A stretch of DNA of 64,000 bases from Planctomycetota bacterium (GCA_021800165.1 JAJYZF010000013.1:1-64000); one strand, 5' to 3'. Counted from the stretch's first letter, positions 1 to 10,482 are shown. The notes: a model not told the origin generated them from the letters alone. Program-made: numbers and translations.

Positions 1-457
1 TTGTTCGTCTCCGGTTGCTTTCCACCCTGCCTCGCGGCAACGCGGTTACCTTCGACTACGAGCCGGAACATCGACTCGAGGAGAACTTTCATCTCCTTGA
101 CTCAACACACTCTCCATCGCACTAGCGCCCGCACCCGCGCCGGATCGGCAAGGGCCTCGGCCATGGGGATAAATTCACGCATACTCATGACGACTCCAGT
201 AGCTTGCATCCGTGGAACATACTTCCACACTTCGTCAACTAACGAATTATAGACGCCCAGCGGATGGCCGGTCAAGTCCCCCCCGTTTGTGACTTAAAAT
301 CACCGGCTCCTTGCTGGTTTGCCGGCCGTTGTGAATCCCGGCACCCGCCCGCAAACACCACCCCGCCGGACTAAGCTATAATGTAATCGTGACGGCGAAC
401 CAGGGCCCGGTCTTTTGCGGGCCGGCAGCGCCGTAACCCTCATGCGGGATTCAGGCC

Positions 458-880
458 ATGCCGAAACGAAGCTCCAGCATACCGGCAGGATTGGAAGAGT
501 TGCGGCGGCTCCTTATTTTCCTGGGCAAAAAAGATCTGAAGATCGCCGCCGCGTGGGTCTTCATTTTCTTTCTTACGCAACTCACCGCCAACGGAGTGCC
601 CATGCTTTTTGACCCGTTCATCGGGGCGGTATCCGGAGGCGTCATCGGTTGGTACATCGCCGAAGATGCGGTGGCCGAAGCCGGGTTTAGCGGCATAGTG
701 CTTACTATTTTACTGGTCTTGGCCTGCTGGATACCCGTCTGGTTTACCGATTGGCTGCTGAATCAGATCGTGCATGGGCTCTTCGGTTGGCCCATGACCT
801 TTGGCCGCTGGATGCTTCTCACGTTCACCACCATCTTCAGCCTTATCGCCAGCGTATGGCGCTCGCTTGCCGATGAATAA
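458..880 (+). CDS. small hypothetical membrane protein
   Basis: 140-aa ORF with several hydrophobic segments. Confidence 0.6.
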   Translation: MPKRSSSIPAGLEELRRLLIFLGKKDLKIAAAWVFIFFLTQLTANGVPMLFDPFIGAVSGGVIGWYIAEDAVAEAGFSGIVLTILLVLACWIPVWFTDWLLNQIVHGLFGWPMTFGRWMLLTFTTIFSLIASVWRSLADE

Positions 881-1106
881 TTTCAGCCATTCCACCGCAA
901 TGCCCCATAACCCGCTGCATTTTCTGTGGTGCCCGCACCACGGCTCGCACTCCCGGCTACCTGCGTGTATTATGCCTGCCCAAGGAGATAACCATGGCCA
1001 ACCAGAGGCTTAGGCACGGCGGAACAATCACGCTTGACGCTCTAAGCACGGCCCCGGCCTGTTTTTTCCGCCGTCTAACCGCCGTTAAATCAAATACGGA
1101 GATCAT

Positions 1107-2087
1107 GTGCAACAAAGATACTTAATCACCGGCGGAGCCGGCTTTATCGGCTCTCATCTGGCGGAAATGCTGCTGGGCAAAGGTAACAGCGTGTACGTGC
1201 TCGACGATGAATCCACCGGCACGGCCGCCAATATCACCAGCCTGCAATCCCATCCTGATTTCCATTTTACGCACGGTTCCATCATGGATGAAGACCTGCT
1301 TTCGCGCCTGATCGGAACCTGCCACTTCGTGGCCCATCTGGCCGCGGCGGTGGGCGTGCAATATGTGCTCAAAGACCCCTTGAATAGCATCATGACCAAT
1401 GTGGTGGGTTCCAGCCGGGTTTTGCATTACTGCCGCAAGTACGAAAAGCCTTTATTTTTGGCCAGTACCAGCGAAGTGTACGGCTTGCAGACCAAGGCCC
1501 CGCTGCGCGAAGACGACTTTTGTGTGCTCGGTGCCACCAGCGTCAGCCGCTGGTCCTACGCCTGCTCCAAGGCCTTGGACGAATTCATGGCCCTGGCCTA
1601 CCATCACCAAAAAGCGTTCCCGGTGGTGATTGCCCGGCTGTTTAACACGGTCGGGCCGCGGCAGTCACCCGCTTATGGCATGGTGTTGCCGAGATTGGTG
1701 GACCAGGCGCTGGCCGGCCGCCCCCTGACCGTCCATGGCGACGGTACGCAAACGCGCACCTTCACCCATGTGCGGGATGTGGTTGAGGCCATCGGGCGCT
1801 TAATGGCCACACCCGCCACCTGGGGCGAAGTATACAACATCGGGGGAATGGAGGAGATTTCGATCTTGGCCCTGGCGAATCGTATTAAAAAAATCACCGG
1901 CAGCGATTCCCGGATAGAACTTGTACCCTACGCTCAGGCCTTTGATGCGAATTTTCAAGATATGCCGCGACGGGTGCCCGATGTGCGCAAGTTGGCCGGA
2001 GCAATCGGTTTTCAGCCGAAAATCGGCCTTGATGAAATGATTGCGGATGTAGCGGCGGACCGCCGCACGCACTTGACCGGCGCGTAA
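1107..2087 (+). CDS. NAD-dependent epimerase/dehydratase (extended SDR)
   Basis: N-terminal GGAGFIGSHLAE Rossmann motif, STSEVYG, YACSKALDE; GTG start. Confidence 0.9.
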   Translation: MQQRYLITGGAGFIGSHLAEMLLGKGNSVYVLDDESTGTAANITSLQSHPDFHFTHGSIMDEDLLSRLIGTCHFVAHLAAAVGVQYVLKDPLNSIMTNVVGSSRVLHYCRKYEKPLFLASTSEVYGLQTKAPLREDDFCVLGATSVSRWSYACSKALDEFMALAYHHQKAFPVVIARLFNTVGPRQSPAYGMVLPRLVDQALAGRPLTVHGDGTQTRTFTHVRDVVEAIGRLMATPATWGEVYNIGGMEEISILALANRIKKITGSDSRIELVPYAQAFDANFQDMPRRVPDVRKLAGAIGFQPKIGLDEMIADVAADRRTHLTGA

Positions 2088-2350
2088 CCTTTCCCCGGTC
2101 TGCTTGCCCACGTCGCGGTTGGCCCTCCCGCTGAACGCTCATGGTGCCCCGCCGTTGGACTTTGTTGGAAGAGGCACGGATGTCCAAATCACCCGAAACA
2201 GCGTGGCCAAAGCAACCCATCGGGCTTCGCACGCCACTTTACGCTTGCCAGACGGGAACTTCCATGCGATTATAACTGCCATTCGGACGCGGACGGACCG
2301 ACATTCGTCGGCTGCGCGCCCAGGCAGGATCGCAAATAAGGAGATGTATC

Positions 2351-2821
2351 GTGTCAATTCCCTTAAGACTACGGGCGAAACATCGGATTGCTTCAATCGC
2401 CATGACCGCGCTGCTGACGGCCACCCTGGGCCTGACCGGCTGTTCATCCATGGGCCACACCTCCCAACCAACGCTCTACAGCCAGTTGGGCGGTGAAAAA
2501 GGAATTTCCCTGGTCGTGCATGCGTTTGTGCTCAATGTAGCCCATGACCAACGCATCAACGCCCGATTTGCCCATGTGAACATCCCGCATCTGGAAGCGC
2601 AATTGACGGCCTTTTTCTGCCAGGAAACCGGTGGCCCGCAGGTCTATACCGGGCCGGATATGTATGCCGTGCATAAGGGCATGCACATCACCAATGCGCA
2701 ATGGACCGCCTTTATGACGGACTTTGAGCTAACCCTGAAACAGGAAAAGGTGCCGCAATTGCAGCAGGCTCGGTTGCTGGGGCTGCTGGAACCGATGAAG
2801 AGCGAAATTGTCGGTAAATAA
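2351..2821 (+). CDS. group 1 truncated haemoglobin-like lipoprotein
   Basis: lipobox LGLTGC; LYSQLGGEKGISLVV and VHKGMHITNAQWTAFMTDF are trHb-like with proximal His. Confidence 0.8.
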   Translation: MSIPLRLRAKHRIASIAMTALLTATLGLTGCSSMGHTSQPTLYSQLGGEKGISLVVHAFVLNVAHDQRINARFAHVNIPHLEAQLTAFFCQETGGPQVYTGPDMYAVHKGMHITNAQWTAFMTDFELTLKQEKVPQLQQARLLGLLEPMKSEIVGK

Positions 2822-2861
2822 CGCACCCAATCCCGCAGTGCCGGATACGGGCGGTTCTTCA

Positions 2862-2886
2862 GGGCTGGGCTATCCGGCCCTTTTTT
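2862..2886 (+). terminator. intrinsic terminator after haemoglobin gene
   Basis: GGGCTGG-gctat-CCGGCCC stem followed by TTTTTT. Confidence 0.75.
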
Positions 2887-2966
2887 ATTGCCGGCCCCGA
2901 CCGGCCCGGCAAGCCCGCTGATTCCTCCGGTGCTCGCACAATCGCATTGGCTTTGATGGAGTTGTC

Positions 2967-4097
2967 ATGTCGGCAGTGCGGCGATTTCCGAGCCGGATGT
3001 CCGGCGGAGTTTATTTTGGACCAGCCGACTGGCGGGCAAAAACCTGGGCCATCGCCCCAACGCCAATACCCCAAACCGCAGCCGCGGGTGTTACCGCCAT
3101 CAACAATCGAGATACCCTGCTGGCCCTGGTGCGCCGTGTGGGCCTGGGCAAAACCGATCGCGTGACGCCGGCTCTGGCCGACCAGCTTGAATTGCTGGGC
3201 CAGCGCCCCGTGCGTCTGCTGGTGCTGAATCTCCTGCCGAGCCAGCCGGAATCGGCCCTGGCCGCGGCGCTAACCGACCTGGCATTGGCACACCTGCGGG
3301 CCGGCCTGACGCTTTTGGATATGGCACTTCGCGCTAAGCAGCAACTGGTGGCGGTGGATCGCCACGATCAGCGCACCGTCAAAATATGGCGCGACTTGGC
3401 CCCCGGTCATAATCTTGGGGTAAAAGCTCTGCTCGGAAAATATCCGCTCGCGCACCCGTTGGTGTTGTTGCGTGTCCTGTGCCGGCGCTCTGTGCTTAAC
3501 TACGCCGCCCCCGCAGCCGCGGGATTGCTGGTGGTCGATCCCGTTACCTGTTGGGCCCTGGGCCGCGCCGCCGCCGGCGAGGCTCGTTTTACCCATCGTC
3601 CGGTGCAGGTCGTTGTCCAAGGCCTTGAACCCGTCTTGGCCATGGCCCGTATCGGCGAGCCTCTGCGCGACTTATTTACCCGCCTGGGCTTCCCCACGGC
3701 CGATATGGAATGTATTGCCGGTGGAATGCTCAGCGGGCAACTCGTCAATCCCGCCGACGCCGTCATTGAACCGCACACCGATGTGCTGGCCCTGCGGCCA
3801 AGCCCGCGGCCGGAACCATCCGCCGATTGCATTGGATGCGGCTGGTGCGTGCAGGCTTGCCCAACCGGCTTGAACCCCGCGGCAATTCTGGCGGAGGCGG
3901 GTATGCATGCAGCCATGCCTTTGGCCCATCTCTATGAAGCCGTCGGTTGTATCGACTGCGGCCTTTGTACGTATCTGTGCCCATCACGTCTGCCCTTGGC
4001 CGCGACCATCGGCAACATCAAGCGGAGTTTAACGGCTATTCCCGCGGCCCAAGCAGCTCCAGCCCCAAGTTCTCTCTCCGCCCAGGAGTCCATCTGA
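2967..4097 (+). CDS. RnfC-like electron transport protein with two 4Fe-4S motifs
   Basis: CIGCGWCVQACPTG and CIDCGLCTYLCPS; GKYP...GEPLRDLF alignable to RnfC/RsxC. Confidence 0.8.
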   Translation: MSAVRRFPSRMSGGVYFGPADWRAKTWAIAPTPIPQTAAAGVTAINNRDTLLALVRRVGLGKTDRVTPALADQLELLGQRPVRLLVLNLLPSQPESALAAALTDLALAHLRAGLTLLDMALRAKQQLVAVDRHDQRTVKIWRDLAPGHNLGVKALLGKYPLAHPLVLLRVLCRRSVLNYAAPAAAGLLVVDPVTCWALGRAAAGEARFTHRPVQVVVQGLEPVLAMARIGEPLRDLFTRLGFPTADMECIAGGMLSGQLVNPADAVIEPHTDVLALRPSPRPEPSADCIGCGWCVQACPTGLNPAAILAEAGMHAAMPLAHLYEAVGCIDCGLCTYLCPSRLPLAATIGNIKRSLTAIPAAQAAPAPSSLSAQESI

Positions 4098-5323
4098 TGT
4101 GGATCTGGCAAAAAAAAACATCCCCCACCCGCAACGCTGTGGCTCCGGCGCAGGATTCCGGGGCCATCAGGGTCGGCAGCGCGGCACCCGCGCCCTGCCC
4201 ACCATTTCTGTTCTGGCCGGTGGTGCGCTCGGGATTTTATCGCGCCATCATCTTGGCACTCATCCTGCCCCTGCTATGGGGTATCGTGATTTTTGGGCTG
4301 GCGGCCATGACCATTCTCGCAGCACTGCTGGCTGGTATGTGCGTGAGCTACTGGCTGCTGAAATCATGGACCCGGCGCGGCAAGCTGATGGAATTTACCC
4401 ATACGCTCTGCTGCACGCTCATCGTCGGGGCCATGACCGCACCCACCATGTCTGTAACCTTGATGTTGGGCGTAGGGCTGCTGATTCCTGTGCTTATATG
4501 CCTGCTCGGCCTGCCCGGACGGGAATCCGTGCATGTGGCGTTGCTGCTGCCCCTGTTTTTTCTGGTTTTGGCTCCGCAACCGCCGCGTTGGCCGCTGCTG
4601 GCCCGCAACCGCCTTATTTTCGGCAACATTCATCAGGCCGTGTCCATTCGCCGATATGACTGGCCCCGGTCCGACCAGATTCACGGGGCCGATGCCGTGC
4701 GCTTGCTGCGTCCGTCGGATGCCATTGGCATCCTCTATAAGCATATTGCCGCGCAGCCCACCGCCCATAAAACCAATCTCGCCATCCGCCAGACTTTCAG
4801 CTTTGGCCTGCCCACCCCCAAAAACTTGATGCTCGGTGCCGTGCCGGGCTGGATTGGAACAGGGTCTATCCTGGCCATTGTGTTGGCCGGGCTGTTTTTG
4901 TCCTGGCGGCATGTGCTCTTACCGACGCCTTGTGCCACTTTTCTCTTATCCGTCCTGGCGGGACTGCTCTTTGGACCGCTTTCACCCCACCAATTGCATC
5001 ATCAGTTCTGGCAGAGCCTCGGCGGAATATGGTTTCTCAGGCCGGAGGAAGCCCTGAGCCTGCTGGCTTATGAATTGCTCAGTTCGGATTTTCTTTTCGC
5101 GGCGGTCTTTGTGTTGGCCCTGCCCGGCACCATGCCCATGGAACCGTTGCCGCGCAGTATATTTTTGCTCATCGCGGGCCTGGGTGCGGCTTTGGCGCAC
5201 CGGCTCATGCTGCCCGTACCACCCGCAACTTTTGCTATTTTGGCCATGCAACCCCTGGCCCCCGCTTTTGACGCAATTTTCCATCGGCGATCCTGGTTGG
5301 TTACGGCCCTGCGACCAACCTGA
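4097..5323 (+). CDS. RnfD-like membrane protein
   Basis: ATGA overlap with the RnfC-like gene; polytopic; RnfD-like central and C-terminal segments; start trimmed from ORF 3947. Confidence 0.7.
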   Translation: MWIWQKKTSPTRNAVAPAQDSGAIRVGSAAPAPCPPFLFWPVVRSGFYRAIILALILPLLWGIVIFGLAAMTILAALLAGMCVSYWLLKSWTRRGKLMEFTHTLCCTLIVGAMTAPTMSVTLMLGVGLLIPVLICLLGLPGRESVHVALLLPLFFLVLAPQPPRWPLLARNRLIFGNIHQAVSIRRYDWPRSDQIHGADAVRLLRPSDAIGILYKHIAAQPTAHKTNLAIRQTFSFGLPTPKNLMLGAVPGWIGTGSILAIVLAGLFLSWRHVLLPTPCATFLLSVLAGLLFGPLSPHQLHHQFWQSLGGIWFLRPEEALSLLAYELLSSDFLFAAVFVLALPGTMPMEPLPRSIFLLIAGLGAALAHRLMLPVPPATFAILAMQPLAPAFDAIFHRRSWLVTALRPT

Positions 5324-5550
5324 CGCCGACCCGATGGGCACGGCCCCCACTTGCCCACCATCCCTGACCGTGCCCCGAGCCGCTGGCCACTTTAAGACCG
5401 CGCCAAGATACCTTCATGTTTTACGGCCCAAAATTCGTGGCCACCCGTCGAGGTTCCCTTCGACTTCCCCCAATCTCGTGCCGCCCGCGGATACTTGCCT
5501 TTGTTACGGCAATAAATGTACAATCATCGCTGATATGTGAGGATCCGGCC

Positions 5551-7266
5551 ATGGTAAAAATCTTGCGACTCGCGGTCATGTTGGTTTTGTGTGGTGCGGT
5601 GGCCGGCTGCGCCGGTACCGAACTCTACCATTCAGTTTATGGGTATGGGCATCCCAAAAACTGGTTGAATCAGGCCGCTGAGGAGCCATGGATACAGCAG
5701 CGCGTTGCGCTCTCGCCCCTCACATCGGTGCAAGCCGGGCAGTTGGAAGCTCTGGCCTTACAGGAGTGTGTGGGGCCTTCGTATGTGCTGCGGTTCACCA
5801 TGGGGCAGTCGCCGCAGGACCAAGTCCAGCGCCAACAATATGCAGAATATCAACAGGCGTGGCAGTTGTATGGCGCGGTAGCACCCGCGTATGCCGTGTT
5901 GCTTATTACCGCCGGGCGGGGTGATGTTCAGGCCCAGACGCATCTGGCCGATTTTTACGCCCAAAAATCACAGGACTTTGTGAATCCCTACGGGCCTGCC
6001 AATGGTACGTACAATCCCTACGCGGGTTATGGTGCCCTCGAGCCGGTCCAAAATCAGCCCCGAAACTACGTGGCTCTTTCCACCATTCTGCGTCACGCCG
6101 CGGTAAAATGGGCCAACGAAGCCGCCACGCGGGGGCTCATCGACGGACGAACAGATTTTGATCTTGGCGTAATGTATCAGAGGCGGGCCGGTGCCGGGCA
6201 GTTAAACTTCCCAGCCAAACTGTGGAACCGACCGGCCGGTTTTCGCCGCGCTAACATGGCAACGGCCTTGCACTGGTATAAGCTCTCTGGGGGCCAGGGT
6301 TATGCCGCGGCGGAAAATTGTCTGGGCGATATCTACAGCATTGGCGCACCCGGGATAACTCCCAATGCAGTCCAAGCCGTTCATTGGTATCGCCTGGCGG
6401 CGGCCCAAGGTGTGCCCAACGCGGAATGCCAGTTGGCCCTGGCTTATCGCCACGGCTGGGGTACAAGGATCAATCTGGAAAAGAGTACATTCTGGCTTAA
6501 TTTGGCCGTAGCGGCGCACTGGCAACCGGCCATCGCGCTGGCTGCGCATATTTTTATGAAACCGGTGGTGGAACAGGCCCAACGCGGAAACCCCCGCACG
6601 CAGTTCAACGTGGCTTTGGCCTACTACAATGGCACTTACCAGGGCCACCCCATTGTGCAAAATTATGCCAAAGCCGCGTATTGGTTTAAAAAATGTGCTC
6701 CACGCGGCAATGTCGCGGCGGAATTCTACATGGGACGCTGCTATCAGGCGGGTTTAGGCGTGGCCGTTAATTACGCCAAAGCTGCCAAGTGGTACCATCT
6801 GGCGGCCAAGCAGGGCAATGCCGCCGCTGAAAACAATCTTGGTATCATGTACGAGCGTGGCGATTACTTTGCGCAAAGCGACACCAAAGCCGCCGCCTGC
6901 TATATGATTGCCGCGCACGAAGGCTGCGCTCGGGCCAAAAGCAACCTCAATAGTCTGCTGCGCAAGGATATTGTGCAAAGCCCCCATCCTCACCAATTCA
7001 TCGCCCAACTCAACCAGAGCATCAATGCCATGATCGGAGCCGGCATGGTTCACCAGGCAATAGAACAGCAGGAACAGGAATTCCGTCAATACTGCCAACA
7101 ACAGGAACTAATGGATTTGCAGCAGCAACTCGATTACGCGCAAGCTGAAGAGGCCCAGGCCCAAGAGAACCTTGAAGCTGCCCAGCAACAACAGGACGAC
7201 GCCAACGCCCAGCAGGACGACCAGCCGGATGAGGCACCCGAACCGGAACCAGATCCTGGCGAGTAG
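5551..7266 (+). CDS. Sel1-repeat lipoprotein
   Basis: lipobox VAGCAG; repeated A..WY..AA.qG...A...LG..Y..G units; Q/E/D-rich tail. Confidence 0.85.
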   Translation: MVKILRLAVMLVLCGAVAGCAGTELYHSVYGYGHPKNWLNQAAEEPWIQQRVALSPLTSVQAGQLEALALQECVGPSYVLRFTMGQSPQDQVQRQQYAEYQQAWQLYGAVAPAYAVLLITAGRGDVQAQTHLADFYAQKSQDFVNPYGPANGTYNPYAGYGALEPVQNQPRNYVALSTILRHAAVKWANEAATRGLIDGRTDFDLGVMYQRRAGAGQLNFPAKLWNRPAGFRRANMATALHWYKLSGGQGYAAAENCLGDIYSIGAPGITPNAVQAVHWYRLAAAQGVPNAECQLALAYRHGWGTRINLEKSTFWLNLAVAAHWQPAIALAAHIFMKPVVEQAQRGNPRTQFNVALAYYNGTYQGHPIVQNYAKAAYWFKKCAPRGNVAAEFYMGRCYQAGLGVAVNYAKAAKWYHLAAKQGNAAAENNLGIMYERGDYFAQSDTKAAACYMIAAHEGCARAKSNLNSLLRKDIVQSPHPHQFIAQLNQSINAMIGAGMVHQAIEQQEQEFRQYCQQQELMDLQQQLDYAQAEEAQAQENLEAAQQQQDDANAQQDDQPDEAPEPEPDPGE

Positions 7267-7486
7267 GCATGGTTTGGCCTGATGAACATATTGCGGCTTC
7301 TGGCAAAAAAATGTGGTATTGGGGCGTTAAAGCGTTGCGCCAGGACGCAAGGCCGGCACCTGCGGGGAACCTGCCCGTATCCGGAGCGCCCGCCAGCAGC
7401 GGCACCCGCGACCATGCGTCAGCAAGCACCCCCGCGTAGCTCTGCGCCGCTGTGGTGAAGAGCCCCGCGGCCGCGCTTGGCCCCAT

Positions 7487-8284
7487 TTATAGCCGCCCCA
7501 GTTGCCCGGCCAGCGTTTCCATGGGTGTTTGCACACAGGTAAAAATGGGCGTATCGCGGAGGGTAAATCGGCTGCCTTCGGTTTCCCGCAATTCTTGCAC
7601 CAGATCCAGAAAATCATCCGGCGAATCGGTTTCAAAGGCTACCACAAATTCCTGATCATCTAGCCCGAAACTGTAAGTGGTGTTGAGTTTGACCGAGGCG
7701 TATCTGGTTCCCACGGCAATGTGTTCATCCATAATCCCCTGCCGCGTGGGCTTGCTTAGCAGATACCATTCACGGGTTTTCACAAACGGATAAACAAACA
7801 GATATTTGCGTTTACCCGGAATAATGCACGTGCGCGCATCATCATGGGCGGGATCAATTTTATCCACATACGTGCTGCGTTTGCTTTGCGCCAGGTAACT
7901 GTGCGGACTTGTCAGATATCCGCCAATGTCCAGCCGGTTGATGGCCGCGGCGAATTCCTGAAGGTGCTCCAGTTGATAACTGATCTTCCAGAACATCATG
8001 TCCACATCCGGGCGGGTGCCCACGCAACTGTAATGGAGCAGCAGCATATCCTGCGGATTATTGGCTTGCACCAGTTTCACCAAGTCTGCCAGCATGGAGC
8101 TTTGGCGGTCGGCGGGAAGGCGGCGGAATTCCGGCAAAAGCTTGTAAAAAGCAAACGAAATAAACTGCCGGCGCAAGCCCGGCCTGCCGCCCGCACTCGG
8201 GCCGGCTTGGGCAGCGGTGCCGGTTTGGCCGAGCCGTCCGGCGGTAGCCTGATTATTCGCGGCAGGGGGTGATGTGTGGGTCAT
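7487..8284 (-). CDS. hemQ: chlorite dismutase-family protein, probable coproheme decarboxylase HemQ
   Basis: YPFVKTREWYLLSKPTRQGIMDEHIAVG...SFGLDDQEFVVAFE matches Cld/HemQ family. Confidence 0.85.
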   Translation of the reverse strand: MTHTSPPAANNQATAGRLGQTGTAAQAGPSAGGRPGLRRQFISFAFYKLLPEFRRLPADRQSSMLADLVKLVQANNPQDMLLLHYSCVGTRPDVDMMFWKISYQLEHLQEFAAAINRLDIGGYLTSPHSYLAQSKRSTYVDKIDPAHDDARTCIIPGKRKYLFVYPFVKTREWYLLSKPTRQGIMDEHIAVGTRYASVKLNTTYSFGLDDQEFVVAFETDSPDDFLDLVQELRETEGSRFTLRDTPIFTCVQTPMETLAGQLGRL

Positions 8285-8441
8285 TAAAAATCCTTTATTT
8301 GCGGCCACAGCCTGCGGCCAAGTACCACATTATTTTAGGCCCGGCATTTTCGCACGTTTAGCCCAGCAAGTAAAATGCCCGGACCATACGTTAGGGACCG
8401 GGCAAAATAACTTCACCGTTTCCGGCTGATCACCCTGCGGG

Positions 8442-8789
8442 TCATGTGCCATCCTTCTCCCGACGTCCCTGAACCTGCAACAACATGGCGGGCAGATGGC
8501 TTTCCACGATCCCCCACACAGTGGCATCGTCCACAGTGTCGTAGCCATGAACTATACGATTTCGAAATGCCACAATGCGCGGCAGTTCCGCAATAACCGA
8601 CGCCATTGCCGGGTCTGTCGCCCGGAGGCGGTTAAGGGCTTCACCAATGATCTCAAATTCCCTCTCCACAGCCCGCCGAAACTGCCGGTCGGCCTGGTAA
8701 TCGCGGAAAGCCCGGCCCACACACCACTGGCGAATAGTGTGCGCGGATTCCTCAATATCAAACAGCAGCGCTCTGGTTCGAACGTTCAT
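8442..8789 (-). CDS. HepT-like (DUF86) HEPN toxin
   Basis: FRRAVEREFEIIGEALNRL...AFRNRIVHGYDTVDDATVW; RNxxxH HEPN motif. Confidence 0.85.
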   Translation of the reverse strand: MNVRTRALLFDIEESAHTIRQWCVGRAFRDYQADRQFRRAVEREFEIIGEALNRLRATDPAMASVIAELPRIVAFRNRIVHGYDTVDDATVWGIVESHLPAMLLQVQGRREKDGT

Positions 8790-9108
8790 ATACCACCCGC
8801 CGGGTCGCCTCCACCGCACGTCGAAAATACGGATTCCGCATGGACTGCTCCGTAACCAAATCCACACGCCGGCCAAACAACTTCTCCAGTCCATCGGCAA
8901 AATCGAGGTACCGATCCGCGTATTCGCCCGTTGGGCCGTACCCCGCGAAGTTGACCAGAAAGTCCAGGTCGCTCGCTTCAGAAATGACTCTGCCCGCCGC
9001 CGCCGAACCGAAAATACTCAACCGCTCTACGCGGAAGCGCCGGCAAAGCTCTGCAAGATCGCCGCGATGTTGGTCCACCAAATCAATCATATAGCCGAGG
9101 ATAGCCAT
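8758..9108 (-). CDS. MNT-type nucleotidyltransferase (MntA-like antitoxin)
   Basis: GSAAAGRVISEASDLDFLV motif; overlaps the HEPN gene. Confidence 0.85.
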   Translation of the reverse strand: MAILGYMIDLVDQHRGDLAELCRRFRVERLSIFGSAAAGRVISEASDLDFLVNFAGYGPTGEYADRYLDFADGLEKLFGRRVDLVTEQSMRNPYFRRAVEATRRVVYERSNQSAAV

Positions 9109-9275
9109 TTTTGGGGCCATTGCAACATTAGAAATAATGCCCCCGCCCTTTGCATTCCCCTGCGTACCCTGCGGTAAAAAATCACCGTCGTCCCCCGTTG
9201 CCGCGCTCTTGGCCATCCCCCGTTACAGAACGCACGCACAACGTCGCGGCCACTAAGAACCGGAAGTGCTGCCAT
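9087..9275 (-). pseudogene. HicA-like toxin remnant, C-terminus replaced
   Basis: MAALPVLSGRDVVRAFCNGGWPRARQRG is HicA-like, then homology is lost in a locally repeated sequence. Confidence 0.55.
9152..9198. repeat. 45-bp imperfect repeat, copy 1 (in HicA remnant)
   Basis: TTCCCCTGCGTACCCTGCGG(T/G)AAAAATCACCGTCGTC shared with 9809-9853. Confidence 0.75.
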
Positions 9276-9481
9276 CAGATGGCAACCTCAATTTGTTGAG
9301 TCTCAATAGTCAGCGGCATGCCATGCTCGGCACGAACCTCAAGACACGCGGCAATCGCTTCACGAATATTGGCCATGGCCTCGTCGCGGGTAGCTCCTTG
9401 GCTGACGCAACCCGGTATTGAGGGGCATTCAACCACCCATACGCCATCTTCATCACGATTTATGACTGTTAAAAATTTCAT
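9275..9481 (-). CDS. HicB-family antitoxin
   Basis: INRDEDGVWVVECPSIPGCVSQGATRDEAMANIREAI. Confidence 0.9.
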   Translation of the reverse strand: MKFLTVINRDEDGVWVVECPSIPGCVSQGATRDEAMANIREAIAACLEVRAEHGMPLTIETQQIEVAI

Positions 9482-9808
9482 GCTCTTATTATAACTCCCA
9501 GCAGTCCAGCCGCCAAACTAAAAACCAACAAAGACAAGATTCGAGAGCGGCCAGGTTTTATGGCAACGGCCCGCTTCCGCCCAAAATCAATCCCGGAGCC
9601 AAATCCCGCCTTTTTTGTCGCGGAAATCGTGCCCGCCCGTTGCGGATGTGACTCTCTGCCAAACGCACCGCCCCGGCGAGCTTGCCACAATTTATGGCCG
9701 CACCCGCCAACTTAGTTTCCACACCGCTGGCCGCTGCCGCCGGCACAAACGAACCCGCCACCCCCGGCACCCGCGCCGGCTGCGGCCCACCGCCGCACGT
9801 CGTCCTTC

Positions 9809-9853
9809 GCGTTCCCCTGCGTACCCTGCGGGAAAAATCACCGTCGTCACCCG
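9809..9853. repeat. 45-bp imperfect repeat, copy 2
   Basis: see 9152-9198; abuts hairpin copy A. Confidence 0.75.
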
Positions 9854-9857
9854 TCAA

Positions 9858-9912
9858 GGCATGGATGCCGAAATCTCCCGAGCTTTCAGGCGGCCGGAAC
9901 CGCCAATCGGGA
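9858..9912 (+). repeat. dispersed hairpin element, copy A
   Basis: GGCATGGATGCCGAAATC TCCCGA-...-GGCGG-ccggaa-CCGCC-aa-TCGGGA. Confidence 0.7.
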
Positions 9913-10059
9913 CTGGCCACCGACCGCTTCGTGACCCTCCGCTGCGGCGGCGCTTTTGACCAAGTGCCGGATCAATGAGTATAATCCGATGAGTTTGTGA
10001 GTTGTTTCACAAACCGCCCTCGGCCAGGCGGATGCAAGGCCCAGCGAAGAAGAGTTTTT

Positions 10060-10482
10060 ATGCCGAATTTAGCCTTGGCTGCCGTGGCCGCGAATTCCAA
10101 TACTTTTGAGTACTGGATACTTATTGGGCTGTTTTTTATCATCGCCTTGATTTTTGCGCTTAGCAATGTGGTGCTTTCGGCGATTCTAGGTCCCTCGCGC
10201 AAGGGGCGGGTGAAGGATTCAACCTATGAATCCGGCGTGGATCCGCTGGGCAGCACCAAAGACCGCTTTAACGTGCGGTTTTATCTGGTGGCGATGGTGT
10301 TTCTCGTGCTGGATGTGGAAATTCTGTTTTTGATTCCTTGGGTGATGATCTTTTCCAAGCGGCAAGACCCCAGCCTGCATTTAAGCCATGTGCCCCTGTT
10401 TGCCAGCATCATTATTTTTACCATCATCCTGATTCTGGCCTATGTGTATGCGTGGGCCAAGGATGTGTTCAACTGGAGTTAA
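10060..10482 (+). CDS. nuoA: NADH-quinone oxidoreductase subunit A
   Basis: [39 protein letters not shown] is diagnostic. Confidence 0.95.
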   Translation: MPNLALAAVAANSNTFEYWILIGLFFIIALIFALSNVVLSAILGPSRKGRVKDSTYESGVDPLGSTKDRFNVRFYLVAMVFLVLDVEILFLIPWVMIFSKRQDPSLHLSHVPLFASIIIFTIILILAYVYAWAKDVFNWS

